From Bacterioplanes sanyensis (GTDB taxonomy: Bacteria > Pseudomonadota > Gammaproteobacteria > Pseudomonadales > Oceanobacteraceae): 64,000 nt of DNA. The translations under genes and the position numbers were made by a program. Below the pieces are notes generated by a model. It did not search any database. It was not told the origin of the DNA and saw only the letters and a list, made by a program, of their open reading frames with translations. The stretch spans positions 248,001 to 312,000 of the forward strand of contig NZ_BMYY01000004.1 in assembly GCF_014652515.1 (NCBI RefSeq), written 5' to 3'. This document shows positions 10,415 through 18,317 of the stretch, one piece after another (the stretch's first letter is position 1; each line of letters opens with the position of its first letter).

Positions 10415-10422
10415 ACCGCGCT
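10403..10422 (+). terminator. Hairpin enclosing the glnD stop codon
   Basis: Arms AGCGCGGT and ACCGCGCT pair over 8 bp. The loop GTAA contains the TAA stop. A T-run (TTTTTTA) starts about 13 bases later, too far for a classical terminator. It could be a 3'-end stabiliser or weak terminator before the convergent helicase gene. Confidence 0.4.
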
Positions 10423-10432
10423 AAACGGCAGA

Positions 10433-11797
10433 CTATTTTTTACGTTTAATCGGCGCAAAACCATCGGCGTCCATCAAATTGCCAGCCGGTTTATTACTGT
10501 GCGCCTTATTATTTGGCTTTTTCGCCGTACCTGTCCCGGTTTTTTTCGAAGCGCCTTTTGCCAGTTTTTTGCCTGTGGCTTTCACCGGCTTTTTGCCTGC
10601 GCTTTTCGCCGCTGGCTTTTTCTTTTTACCCGCCACCTTGCCAGAACTTTTGACTTTTTTCGGCCCTTGGTAGCGAGCCTTTAAGCCTTCAATGGTGCGC
10701 GACTGCATTTGCTGCTGCATATAGCGTTCAATGCGGGCTTTTAAATCCCACTCATGCGCCGCCACCAAGGCAATGGCCAGGCCGTGACGACCCGCGCGCC
10801 CAGTACGACCGATGCGGTGCACGTATTCATCGCCCTTGCGGGCCAAGTCGTAGTTGATGACCAGATCCATGCCTTCCACATCAAGACCGCGCGCGGCGAC
10901 ATCCGTCGCCACCAGAATATGGCGTTTACCCTGGCGCACCAGCTGCAGCACATAGTTGCGTTCGTCCTGGGTCATTTCACCGTGCAGCGCCGCCACACCT
11001 TCACGGTGCTGGCGCAAAAAATCCGCCACACGTTCGACTTCATCACGGCGATTTAAAAAGACGATGGCTTTGTCATAGGTTTCGTTGGCCAACAGCCACA
11101 CCAGCAAGCGGTCTTTATGCGCGTTATCGTCCGCTAAAATGCGCTGCTGACGAATAAAGTCATGGGCTTCACGCACACCGTGGGTGGTGATTTCTTCGGC
11201 GTCCACCAGCCAACTGCCGGCAATGCGTTGCACACCTTCATGATGCAAGGTGGCTGACAGCAAATAGGTGCGGCGCTCAGCCCGACAGCGCTGCAGAATA
11301 AGGTCCATATCCTCGGCGAAGCCCATGTCCAGCATGCGGTCGGCTTCGTCCAATACCAAAAATTCTAAGTCGCTCAGGTCCACCGTATCGCGCTTCAGGT
11401 GGTCAACCAGACGCCCGGTTGTGGCCACCAGTATTTCTGGGTTCTTGCGCAACATGGCAGCTTGGTATTTAAACTCCTCGCCGCCGGTCAGCACACCAAC
11501 ATCGAGGGAGTTCATATCGGTAAAGGCTTTGCAGTCTTTATAAACCTGGCGCGCCAGCTCACGAGTAGGCACCAAAATCAGTGCGCGGGTGGCGGTATTG
11601 GGCGCATCCTTGGTCAGCAACTGCTGCAATACGGGCAGTAAATAGGCTAGGGTTTTGCCGCTGCCGGTTTCGGCACACACCTGCAAATCACGATCAGCCT
11701 GTGGCAATACCGCCTGCTGAACGTCGGTGGGTGTATTGATGCCTTGTTTTTCCAGCGCCGCCATAATGCGCGGATGAAATGCGATGCCTGCAAACAC
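10433..11797 (-). CDS. DEAD-box RNA helicase with Lys-rich tail (SrmB/RhlE group)
   Basis: ATP-dependent RNA helicase, probably in ribosome assembly or RNA turnover. Motifs in order: a Q-motif region (FHPRIMAALEKQGI, TPTDVQ), AETGSGKT, PTRELARQ, TTGRL, DEAD, SAT, then helicase domain 2 with VATDVAARGLD and HRIGRTGRAG. The last about 75 residues are a Lys/Ala/Pro-rich disordered tail, likely for RNA binding. A longer reading from 11884 exists, but its first 29 residues are not helicase-like and would overlap the divergent peptidase. I prefer the GTG at 11797, giving (M)FAGIAFHPRIM and 454 residues. The exact paralogue is uncertain. Confidence 0.92.
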   Translation of the reverse strand: MFAGIAFHPRIMAALEKQGINTPTDVQQAVLPQADRDLQVCAETGSGKTLAYLLPVLQQLLTKDAPNTATRALILVPTRELARQVYKDCKAFTDMNSLDVGVLTGGEEFKYQAAMLRKNPEILVATTGRLVDHLKRDTVDLSDLEFLVLDEADRMLDMGFAEDMDLILQRCRAERRTYLLSATLHHEGVQRIAGSWLVDAEEITTHGVREAHDFIRQQRILADDNAHKDRLLVWLLANETYDKAIVFLNRRDEVERVADFLRQHREGVAALHGEMTQDERNYVLQLVRQGKRHILVATDVAARGLDVEGMDLVINYDLARKGDEYVHRIGRTGRAGRHGLAIALVAAHEWDLKARIERYMQQQMQSRTIEGLKARYQGPKKVKSSGKVAGKKKKPAAKSAGKKPVKATGKKLAKGASKKTGTGTAKKPNNKAHSNKPAGNLMDADGFAPIKRKK

Positions 11798-11895
11798 AGT
11801 TGGGTTCCCATGGTTTATGATGGCAGCAGTATAACAGAGGTGGGCGGCAGAACGGCTAAGCAGTGCTGCCCGCCCTATCACCACAGGATCATGTC

Positions 11896-12732
11896 ATGAC
11901 GATGTTGAAAAAACTTTGGCCTGTGCTGGCCACGATTGTCGCCTGTTGGCTGCTAAGCGCCTGCGCCACCAGCCCGACCGGGCGCTCACAACTGATGCTG
12001 GTATCGCCGCAATCGGCCATTGTCGAATCGGAAAAGGCGTACATCAGCACCGTCAATCAACTGCAAGAAAAGCAACAGCTGGTCACAGACCCAAAGCGCT
12101 TGCAGCGCATTCGCACCATCACCGGCCGCTTGGTCAGCGAGGCGGTGAAAAAGTACCCGAGCAGTAAAAACTGGCAGTGGAGCGTGGCCGTTATCGATGA
12201 TCCCAAAACGCTTAACGCCTGGTGCATGGCCGGTGGCCGCATGGCGATTTACACCGGCATTATCGATCAGTTGCAACTGAGCGATGACGAAATTGCGCAA
12301 ATCATGGGCCATGAAATCGCCCATGCCTTGGCCAACCACAGCGCTGAGCGCATGTCGCGCGCCATGGTGATGCAAGCGGGCTTACTCGCCGCAGGCGCCG
12401 CCACCGAGCAAGATCAACTCACCCTGGCCGGTGCCGCGTTGGCCGCCAAACTGGCGCTGGAGCTCCCCAACAGCCGCACCGCCGAAACCGAGGCGGACCG
12501 CATCGGCATCGAGCTGGCCACCTTGGCCGGCTACGACCCCCAAGCTGCGGTCAGCTTGTGGCAAAAAATGGGCAAGGCCAGCGGTGGCGGTGGGCCGGAG
12601 TTTTTATCCACTCACCCAGCCCCCGGCAATCGCGCCAAAACCTTGGGGCGTCTAGCGCAGCAAATGCGTGCGCTGAATCCAACCCAGCGCAAGTCGCCGG
12701 TACACCCAGTCAACATGGTAAGCCAGCGCTAA
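11896..12732 (+). CDS. M48-family metallopeptidase, lipoprotein
   Basis: Predicted periplasmic, lipid-anchored zinc protease of the LoiP/BepA-like M48 group, likely in envelope quality control. A signal sequence ends in the lipobox LSAC. The zinc motif HEIAH is at residues 139-143. The third ligand lies in AETEADRIG near residue 196, and the late motif FLSTHPAPGNRAK is present. The ATG at 11896 has an AGGA site 8 bases upstream, which is better than the upstream in-frame codon. It is divergent from the helicase gene, and its stop codon lies in a hairpin loop. Confidence 0.9.
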   Translation: MTMLKKLWPVLATIVACWLLSACATSPTGRSQLMLVSPQSAIVESEKAYISTVNQLQEKQQLVTDPKRLQRIRTITGRLVSEAVKKYPSSKNWQWSVAVIDDPKTLNAWCMAGGRMAIYTGIIDQLQLSDDEIAQIMGHEIAHALANHSAERMSRAMVMQAGLLAAGAATEQDQLTLAGAALAAKLALELPNSRTAETEADRIGIELATLAGYDPQAAVSLWQKMGKASGGGGPEFLSTHPAPGNRAKTLGRLAQQMRALNPTQRKSPVHPVNMVSQR

Positions 12733-12740
12733 GGCGCTGG
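12723..12740 (+). terminator. Hairpin enclosing the M48 peptidase stop codon
   Basis: Arms CCAGCGC (12723-12729) and GCGCTGG (12734-12740) pair perfectly. The loop TAAG holds the TAA stop. TCTTTGATA follows, so there is only a weak U-tract. The next gene's extended -10 begins 4 bases later. Confidence 0.4.
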
Positions 12741-12744
12741 TCTT

Positions 12745-12753
12745 TGATATACT
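12745..12753 (+). promoter_or_regulatory. Extended -10 promoter of the TatD gene
   Basis: TGATATACT is an extended -10 (TG-n-TATACT), followed by the GC-rich discriminator GGCGCGC, about 29 bp before the ATG. There is no clear -35. Almost the same box precedes the gene at 20422. Confidence 0.5.
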
Positions 12754-12781
12754 GGCGCGCTTTGCAGCCAACAGGTGAATC

Positions 12782-13588
12782 ATGAGTAAAAAGAAGCGCC
12801 GCGACATCCCCCTGTATCAGCAGCCCATCATCGAGACCCACTTTCACCTCGATTATTTAAAAGACGCCAGCGCCGATGAAATTTTGGCCCAGGCACGGGC
12901 CATTGGCGTCGAGCGTTTTATGACCATCAGCGTCGAGCCCGACAACATGCCCACGGCTTTGGCGTTGGCCGAAGCCCATGCAGATGTGTATTGCACCCTT
13001 GGTGTTCACCCCCACGAGGCAGCCAAGTTTAACGACGAATGTGACGCCTACATTCGCACCCACGCCATTCACGATAAAGTCGTGGCCGTCGGTGAAATTG
13101 GTCTGGATTATTATTACGATAACTGTGATCGCCAGGTGCAACGCGATCATTTTTGCCGCCAATTGCAACTCGCCATCGACTGCGAACTACCAGTAGTGAT
13201 TCACACCCGCGACGCCGATGAAGACACCATCGCCATTTTGAACGAATACGCCCCGCACATGGCGCGCAAAGGCGTGATTCACAGCTTTACCTCAGGCTTG
13301 CCACTGGCCCAGCGCGCCGTCGAGCTGGGCTTTTGCCTGGGCATCAATGGCATCGTGACCTTTAACAAAGCCGATAACGTGCGTGAAGTGGTGGCCGCCA
13401 CCCCGGTAGAAAAGTTACTGCTGGAAACCGATGCGCCTTTTTTAACGCCGGTGCCGTTTCGCGGTATTGAAAATGCGCCCAAGTACCTGCCCTTTGTGGC
13501 GGAGAAAATCGCTGAGGTCAAAGGCATAGAGACCACCGCCCTGCTAGCGCAGGCCTACGACAATTCACTGCGTACGTTTTTTCGTTGA
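12782..13588 (+). CDS. TatD-family metal-dependent hydrolase/DNase
   Basis: TIM-barrel metallohydrolase; family members are 3'-5' DNases or D-aminoacyl-tRNA-type hydrolases. Ligand motifs are visible: THFHLDYL near residue 20, GEIGLDYYYD, VIHTRD, GVIHSFTSG and LLLETDAPFLTP. The 268-residue length fits. The N-terminus starts with a lysine-rich run (MSKKKRRD). It stands alone behind its own promoter, so gene order does not narrow the substrate. Confidence 0.9.
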   Translation: MSKKKRRDIPLYQQPIIETHFHLDYLKDASADEILAQARAIGVERFMTISVEPDNMPTALALAEAHADVYCTLGVHPHEAAKFNDECDAYIRTHAIHDKVVAVGEIGLDYYYDNCDRQVQRDHFCRQLQLAIDCELPVVIHTRDADEDTIAILNEYAPHMARKGVIHSFTSGLPLAQRAVELGFCLGINGIVTFNKADNVREVVAATPVEKLLLETDAPFLTPVPFRGIENAPKYLPFVAEKIAEVKGIETTALLAQAYDNSLRTFFR

Positions 13589-13590
13589 GT

Positions 13591-13609
13591 TAGCGGCGCT
13601 ATGCCGCTA
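13591..13609 (+). terminator. Hairpin after the TatD gene
   Basis: TAGCGGC (13591-13597) pairs with GCCGCTA (13603-13609) around GCTAT, two bases after the TGA stop. No U-tract follows, so this is a weak terminator or a 3' stabiliser. Confidence 0.4.
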
Positions 13610-13633
13610 CCAATGTATACGCACACAGTCTTA

Positions 13634-13664
13634 TTGACGAATCTAACACCCTTCTACATATTAT
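13634..13664 (+). promoter_or_regulatory. Porin promoter candidate
   Basis: TTGACG (13634-13639) is a strong -35. The -10 could be CATATT (17-bp spacing) or TATTAT (19-bp spacing). The surrounding DNA is AT-rich. The porin ATG follows about 52 bp later, behind AAGGA. Confidence 0.5.
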
Positions 13665-13715
13665 TGTATCTGTCAATAGTGGCAATTCCGCCCCAACTCG
13701 AAAGTAAGGAATCCA

Positions 13716-14738
13716 ATGAAAGCACTTCCCTGGCTGCTCGCACTGGGCAGCTCTGTTGCCATGGCACAACCGGCGGTCGATACCCAAGTTTACGGATCAT
13801 TGCGCCTAGGCTTTGACGTTATCGACGCTGGCACGGATGACGATGGCGGCAATGGCCGTGATTTTCTAAGCCGTGTAGGCGCCAAGGCGCAACTGCCGTT
13901 GCAGCCCGATCTGACTGCTGTCGCCCAGGTCGAATACGGCACCCGCGCCGAAAACGGGGTCGATTTCAAACAAAATGATGGCCCCGGCCTGCGCCTGGCT
14001 AACATTGGTTTAAAGGGTCGCTTCGGCGAAGTGCGCATCGGCTCCCAAACACTGGTTTGGCATCGCTTTGTTCGCGGCGCCCATTTCTCCGATGCCAACG
14101 ACACCCTGCGTCAAGGTAGCATCCGTGATGACGATTTAGTGCAGTACTACTTCACCCATGGCAACGTCAGTATTGGTGCGAGCGTGCAGGCTGAAGGCCA
14201 AGACGGCGATACCATCGACCAATACCAACTGGGTGGCGAGTACAAACAACCAAAATGGAAATTACAGCTCGCTCTGGCCAAAGACGAGCGTGGTGACAAC
14301 ACCGGCAAACTGTGGGGTGCACGCCTGTGGCTGATGCCTGCCAGCGGGCTCGCATTCGCGGCCTATCAACACCGTGCCGATGCCGACTTTGATCATTACG
14401 CCGGCAGTACAACCGGCAATGTGCGTTTGCGCGATGCCGCCATTGAGGGCGATGTAAAAGGCGTCCCGAGTTGTTTAGGAGAGCAGCGCAGCAGCCAGGG
14501 CCTGTACGCTTCGTACCGCTTTGGTAATCATCAGCTGCATGGCCGCTACGCTGAAGACAAGTGTGAGGACAGCGGCGACGTGCGTTCGCATAAAGTTGAG
14601 TACGTTGCCCATCTGCACCCGCAAGCACGAGCGTGGTTGGCCTATGAACAATTAGCCAACGATGAAGGCCGTGAGCCACTTAGCAGCAGCGGCGATGCCA
14701 TGTCGGCTGCCCAGCTAGGGCTGCGCTTCGATTTTTAG
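13716..14738 (+). CDS. Outer-membrane porin (Gram-negative general porin family)
   Basis: Predicted trimeric 16-strand beta-barrel for diffusion of small solutes. The signal peptide is residues 1-17, cleaved after AMA. The mature start (QPAVDTQVYGSLRLGFD) and the C-terminal Phe (LGLRFDF) are classical porin ends. Repeated amphipathic strands and a long loop with DDDGGNGRD are visible. A Cys pair in a loop (VPSCLGEQ, EDKCEDSGD) could form a disulphide. The length of 340 is usual. It is monocistronic, and the candidate small RNA on the other strand ends just after its stop. Confidence 0.9.
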   Translation: MKALPWLLALGSSVAMAQPAVDTQVYGSLRLGFDVIDAGTDDDGGNGRDFLSRVGAKAQLPLQPDLTAVAQVEYGTRAENGVDFKQNDGPGLRLANIGLKGRFGEVRIGSQTLVWHRFVRGAHFSDANDTLRQGSIRDDDLVQYYFTHGNVSIGASVQAEGQDGDTIDQYQLGGEYKQPKWKLQLALAKDERGDNTGKLWGARLWLMPASGLAFAAYQHRADADFDHYAGSTTGNVRLRDAAIEGDVKGVPSCLGEQRSSQGLYASYRFGNHQLHGRYAEDKCEDSGDVRSHKVEYVAHLHPQARAWLAYEQLANDEGREPLSSSGDAMSAAQLGLRFDF

Positions 14739-14741
14739 GTA

Positions 14742-14772
14742 TAAAAAAAAGCGCTCTGCCAAGCAGAGCGCT
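14742..14772 (-). terminator. Strong intrinsic terminator, minus strand
   Basis: The 10-bp arms AGCGCTCTGC and GCAGAGCGCT with a 3-base loop are perfect. On the minus strand they run into eight T. On the plus strand the hairpin is followed by TAAGAAAGG and has no U-tract, so it does not suit the porin transcript. Confidence 0.75.
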
Positions 14773-14844
14773 AAGAAAGGAAGCTATAAGAAATCACAGC
14801 GAGTCTGATCTTTAGCTGCGGGTATTTTACGCCCAACACCTCGC
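14742..14844 (-). ncRNA. Candidate small RNA convergent to the porin gene
   Basis: No protein gene on the minus strand explains the strong minus-strand terminator here. Upstream of it lies an imperfect stem-loop (AGCTA at 14817-14813 with TAGCT at 14786-14782, extended inward by AAGA/TCTT). Then come a pyrimidine-rich linker (CTTCCTTTCTTAG) and the terminator ending in eight U. TTTACA (14877-14872) and TATCTT (14856-14851) form a weak promoter with short 15-bp spacing. The transcript would be about 100 nt. The U-rich tail suits Hfq binding. No known family was recognised. Confidence 0.4.
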
Positions 14845-14964
14845 AAGTAAAAGATATATTTATCAACAAAGTGTAAATCCTGCCGCAGAATCTCCAGCGT
14901 AAAGGCACTGGGAGAGCACACCACCATCTCCTATAATGATGGGTTTGAGCCACGGCAAAGCGCT

Positions 14965-15291
14965 ATGCCCAAACCTCCCACTAAGCAACAACTGCGCGAG
15001 CAGCTGCAGCAGCAGATGCAGCACTATTTGCAACAAGGCGGTGAGATTCATAGCTTTGAGCGCGGCGCCAGCGGATTGCAAGATGGCCGCTACAGCGAGC
15101 GCTCTTTGGGCTTTGAAAAACCAGCAGCCGAGCGCACCTCTGTCGACGACGTTTTGCGCGCCATCGACCAACGCCGCCAGCAGCGCAAGCAACCCCGCAA
15201 AAGCCCCACACGTCGCTCATCAAAACCCAAACGTCGGGTCATTTATGATGATTTTGGCGAGCCACTGAGGGTCGTCTGGGACGATGACTGA
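14965..15291 (+). CDS. Small basic protein, possibly SutA-like
   Basis: 108 residues. The N-terminal helix (KQQLREQLQQQMQHYLQQ) is followed by GGEIHSFERG, a middle segment (SERSLGFEKP), a very basic stretch (QRKQPRKSPTRRSSKPKRR) and an acidic end (YDDFGEPLRVVWDDD). The helix-then-GG-I/V pattern recalls small Pseudomonas proteins such as the RNA-polymerase-associated SutA (xxFLxxGGKVxxI). That resemblance is from memory and short. The basic-then-acidic tail suggests nucleic-acid or polymerase contact. It overlaps the antiporter gene by 8 bp, so the two are co-translated. Confidence 0.75.
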   Translation: MPKPPTKQQLREQLQQQMQHYLQQGGEIHSFERGASGLQDGRYSERSLGFEKPAAERTSVDDVLRAIDQRRQQRKQPRKSPTRRSSKPKRRVIYDDFGEPLRVVWDDD

Positions 15292-16534
15292 AACCATCAT
15301 CATGATTCTGGCAGCGGCGCTCTTTGGCTATGGCCTGTTGGCACGTCGCATCGAAAAACAAGACATCACCGCCCCCATGCTGTTTGTCTTGTTGGGCATG
15401 GTCGTCGGGCCGCTGGTATTTGGCTGGATACAGCCCTCATTAGACAGCACCGGCCTGCAGCATATTGCCGAGCTGACGCTAGCACTGGTGTTATTTACCG
15501 ATGCCAGCCAGATAGAACGGCGCCAGCTCTGGCGCTATGAGGCCTACCCCATTCGCTTGCTCGCCGTGGGCCTGCCACTCAGCGTACTGGTCGGCACGGT
15601 GACGGCGGCGATCTGGTTCGGCCTAGACTGGTACACCGCCGCGGTATTGGCGGTGATTCTTACGCCCACCGACGCCGCGCTGGCACAAAGCATCATGGAC
15701 AAGCGCCAGTTCGATGAAAAGCTGCGCCAAACCATCGCCGTAGAAAGCGGCTTAAACGACGGCATTGCATTGCCGATTTTGTTGCTGTTTTTGTCACTGT
15801 TGGCAGCCGGTAGCAGCCAGGATGCTTGGCATTGGGCCGACTTTATTGGTACCCAACTGATTTTGGGGGCTTTATTGGGCATCGGTGCAGGGCGCCTGGG
15901 CGGCAAACTCATTGATTACGCCATCTTGCATCATTGGATGCCGCCTCTGTATCAGCGCTTGTCCTCTGTTGCCTTGGGCATATTGGCCTTTGTCGGCACC
16001 GAGGCATTGGGGGGCAATGGCTTTGTTGCCGTATTCCTCGCCGGTTTATTTTTGCAGGCCGAACGCCAGCGCGTGATGAACCGCCTAAAAGAGTTTGGCG
16101 AGGCCGAAGGCCACTTGCTGTCGTTGGTGATCTTCTTTTTGTTTGGCGCCATTTTTGTGCCCACCGCCTGGCCGCTACTCACTTGGCCCATGCTGGTTTA
16201 TGCGCTCTTGAGCCTGACGCTGGTGCGCATGCTACCCGTGGCCATCAGCTTGATCGGCACTCCCTTGAGCGCCGGCGGCCGCGCTTTTCTCGCCTGGTTT
16301 GGTCCGCGCGGCATTGCCAGCATTCTCTATTTACTGCTCAGCCTTGAGCAGCTGGGCTATGCCGATCAAATAGAGCACTACGACACCCTATTTGGCACCA
16401 GTGTATTAACGATATTGCTGAGTGTATTTTTACACGGTTTATCGGGTGGTCTGTGGGCCAATGTCAGCGCCCACCACCAGCGCCAAAGCAGCATGACCCG
16501 AGCCAGCCAACAGCATCATCGCCGCCACCCTTGA
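15284..16534 (+). CDS. Cation:proton antiporter (CPA1/NhaP type)
   Basis: Inner-membrane exchanger with about 12 hydrophobic segments over 416 residues. Characteristic pieces are LFTDASQIERR, the helix ILTPTDAALAQSIMD with the paired TD, ESGLNDGIALPILL (the ND pair of the ion site) and the late WFGPRGIASILYLLL. These motifs place it with Na+/H+ or K+/H+ antiporters of the NhaP group; the ion cannot be told. Its end overlaps the convergent DUF1275 gene by 19 bp. Confidence 0.9.
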   Translation: MTETIIMILAAALFGYGLLARRIEKQDITAPMLFVLLGMVVGPLVFGWIQPSLDSTGLQHIAELTLALVLFTDASQIERRQLWRYEAYPIRLLAVGLPLSVLVGTVTAAIWFGLDWYTAAVLAVILTPTDAALAQSIMDKRQFDEKLRQTIAVESGLNDGIALPILLLFLSLLAAGSSQDAWHWADFIGTQLILGALLGIGAGRLGGKLIDYAILHHWMPPLYQRLSSVALGILAFVGTEALGGNGFVAVFLAGLFLQAERQRVMNRLKEFGEAEGHLLSLVIFFLFGAIFVPTAWPLLTWPMLVYALLSLTLVRMLPVAISLIGTPLSAGGRAFLAWFGPRGIASILYLLLSLEQLGYADQIEHYDTLFGTSVLTILLSVFLHGLSGGLWANVSAHHQRQSSMTRASQQHHRRHP

Positions 16535-17160
16535 TAGATCAAGGCCGTCACTGTCACCAAAATAATGGCAGTCCACAAGGCGTCTATTTGCCAAAGCGCA
16601 TACAACTGACTGCCCACCGCCGCCCCGCTGACAAAGCCTACTAGCAAAATTGTATGCAATAGCAGCTGACGACGGTTCACCGCTCTCCCAGCTAACCGAT
16701 TACCCAACCACGAGCCAATGTCCGATACGATGCCCGTCAAGTGCGTTGTGCGAATCACCGAACCGCTGTACGTGGCCACCATGGCGTTTTGCAGCCCGCA
16801 AGCCGCGGAGGCTAACCACTCACCTGCGGACCATTGTTGGCGTAAACACCACCAGGCAGCCGCCAGTAGTGTGGCCTCGATCAACAGCGCCACACCATAG
16901 CGGCGACCAGCCGTGAGCGATTCATTACCCACCACAACACCGCTGATAACGGCTCCGAGTAAAAAGCTGAATACAATCCACAAGGGCGGCAGCCAACCGC
17001 CGCCCGTCGACCAAGCGCTGGCCGCCACCGTGATGGTACCCGTCACATGGGAGACCGCTTGATGGGCAAAACTCAATAACGCCAAACTGTTAACAAAACC
17101 GGCGTTAAGCGCTAATAAAGCGCCGCCCAGCATAATCCAGCGCGGTAAGCGGTAAATCAT
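16516..17160 (-). CDS. DUF1275 (YoaK-type) membrane protein
   Basis: Six-helix membrane protein of unknown function. Family features visible are GFVNSLAL, SHVTGTITV near the N-terminus and ATYSGSVIRTTHLTGIVSDIG in the second half. The ATG at 17160 has an excellent GGGAGG site 6 bases upstream; longer in-frame readings run into the HPP gene in another frame and are not credible. It lies 2 bp after HPP and shares the TetR-controlled promoter. Length about 214 residues. Confidence 0.88.
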   Translation of the reverse strand: MIYRLPRWIMLGGALLALNAGFVNSLALLSFAHQAVSHVTGTITVAASAWSTGGGWLPPLWIVFSFLLGAVISGVVVGNESLTAGRRYGVALLIEATLLAAAWWCLRQQWSAGEWLASAACGLQNAMVATYSGSVIRTTHLTGIVSDIGSWLGNRLAGRAVNRRQLLLHTILLVGFVSGAAVGSQLYALWQIDALWTAIILVTVTALIYQGWRR

Positions 17161-17162
17161 CG

Positions 17163-17657
17163 TTACCTCCCAGAAACGGGATAGGCTTGCCCATGCGCTC
17201 GATGCCAAACCCAAGCGCACAAAACAATAAACAAGGCGCCCACTGCGACGGGGGTGAATAAAAAGTGCCAGCCCGGCATCGTCATCAATACCAGCAGTGG
17301 GTTTGCCCCCGCCGGCGGATGCACACAACGCAACATCATCATCAGCGATACCCCCAGCCCAGTTGCCACCGCCATCAACAAGGGATGCTGCGGCGACAGC
17401 TCTAGCCACTGCGCTGCCTGCAATGCCGCCAACCCCAAGGCGGTGGTTAAGACATGCCCTAAAACAACATTGCGCGGCTGCGCCAATGGACTGGAAGGCA
17501 GCGCAAATACAATCACCAAGGTGGCTCCAAAGGGAGCCATCAACACCGGCAACATGGACTGCTCACCGATCCAAGCCAATGCCGCCACACACACGGCGGC
17601 CCCAAGGCCAGCCCATACAAACGCTGGCAACGAAGGCCAACGCAACGACCACCACAT
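17163..17657 (-). CDS. HPP-family membrane protein
   Basis: About 164 residues with four to five hydrophobic segments and the family signature CVHPPAGANPLL, which names the HPP family. Some plant and cyanobacterial HPP proteins are implicated in nitrite transport; whether this applies here is unknown. The ATG at 17657 follows TTGGAGC. It is first in the HPP-DUF1275 operon, divergent from tetR. Confidence 0.88.
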   Translation of the reverse strand: MWWSLRWPSLPAFVWAGLGAAVCVAALAWIGEQSMLPVLMAPFGATLVIVFALPSSPLAQPRNVVLGHVLTTALGLAALQAAQWLELSPQHPLLMAVATGLGVSLMMMLRCVHPPAGANPLLVLMTMPGWHFLFTPVAVGALFIVLCAWVWHRAHGQAYPVSGR

Positions 17658-17669
17658 AACTTGCTCCAA

Positions 17670-17719
17670 GGTAGACTGAACGGTCTACTAAGGTAGACAA
17701 GTCTGTCTACCTGTGTCAA
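17670..17719. promoter_or_regulatory. Double TetR-type operator over the HPP promoter
   Basis: Two palindromes lie in the tetR/HPP gap. Site 1 (17671-17688) has arms GTAGAC/GTCTAC around TGAACG. Site 2 (17692-17711) is GGTAGACAAGTCTGTCTACC, perfect 8-bp arms. Their centres are 22 bp apart, two helical turns. On the minus strand TTGACA (17719-17714) is the -35 of the HPP operon, so the sites cover the spacer, -10 and start. Site 1 resembles, from memory, the NemR-type box TAGACC-n4-GGTCTA. Confidence 0.8.
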
Positions 17720-17750
17720 GTTAGCGTTTTTAGTCAGCACTCACATCACC

Positions 17751-18317
17751 ATGGAAAAACGTCAACAACTGGTGGAAGCCGCGTTAACTTTGTTTTATCA
17801 ACACAGCGTGCATGGCACGGGCATCAATGATGTTTTGGCGCTGGCAGGCGTCGCCCGCAAAACCCTGTACCATCATTTTGACAGCAAAGAAGCGCTGCTA
17901 CTGGCAGCTCTAGAGCTGCGCGATCAGCGCTGGTGCGACTGGCTACAGCAGCGACTGACATCAGCGTCGTCTTTAAATGACTTAATTAAACAGCTGTTTA
18001 ATGCCCTGGATGACTGGTTTAACGAACGTGAGCTGGCACCGTTTTACGGCTGCTTTTTTCAGCAATGCGCGAGCGAATACAGCCAAAGCGACAGCGATGT
18101 TTGGCAGTATTGCCACCAACACCAGCAACGAGTACTCACATTGCTGCAGCAACATCTGCAACGAGTCCGCTCAGAGCCAGAGCAAGCTCAAGGGCAAGAG
18201 AAAGAGCAGGCCATCGGCCTAAAGCTATTGCTCGATGGCGCCATCGCCCAAGCACAAACAGGCAATTGCAATGCTGCCCTTGATGCCAAAAAACTCGCCC
18301 TGACAGCGCTCGTATGA
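17751..18317 (+). CDS. TetR/AcrR-family repressor
   Basis: 188 residues. The N-terminal helix-turn-helix domain (residues about 1-50) contains AALTLFYQHSVHGTGINDVLALAGVARKTLYHHF, typical of TetR. The ligand domain has a Cys (YGCFFQQC), so thiol-reactive or electrophilic inducers are conceivable. It is divergent from HPP-DUF1275 with two operators between, and overlaps the next membrane gene by ATGA. It presumably represses HPP-DUF1275 and itself. Confidence 0.92.
   Translation: MEKRQQLVEAALTLFYQHSVHGTGINDVLALAGVARKTLYHHFDSKEALLLAALELRDQRWCDWLQQRLTSASSLNDLIKQLFNALDDWFNERELAPFYGCFFQQCASEYSQSDSDVWQYCHQHQQRVLTLLQQHLQRVRSEPEQAQGQEKEQAIGLKLLLDGAIAQAQTGNCNAALDAKKLALTALV

Noticed and set aside
11798-11884. 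N-terminal extension of the DEAD-box helicase
   Set aside because: 29 residues without helicase likeness, overlapping the divergent peptidase region. GTG at 11797 gives the usual family start.
13716-14772. Hairpin at 14750-14772 as the porin terminator
   Set aside because: On the plus strand it lacks a U-tract (TAAGAAAGG follows); the eight U occur only on the minus strand.
14771-15223. Minus-strand open frames across the porin/antiporter gap
   Set aside because: One lacks any family feature or ribosome site and covers the small RNA candidate; the others are antisense to the SutA-like gene.
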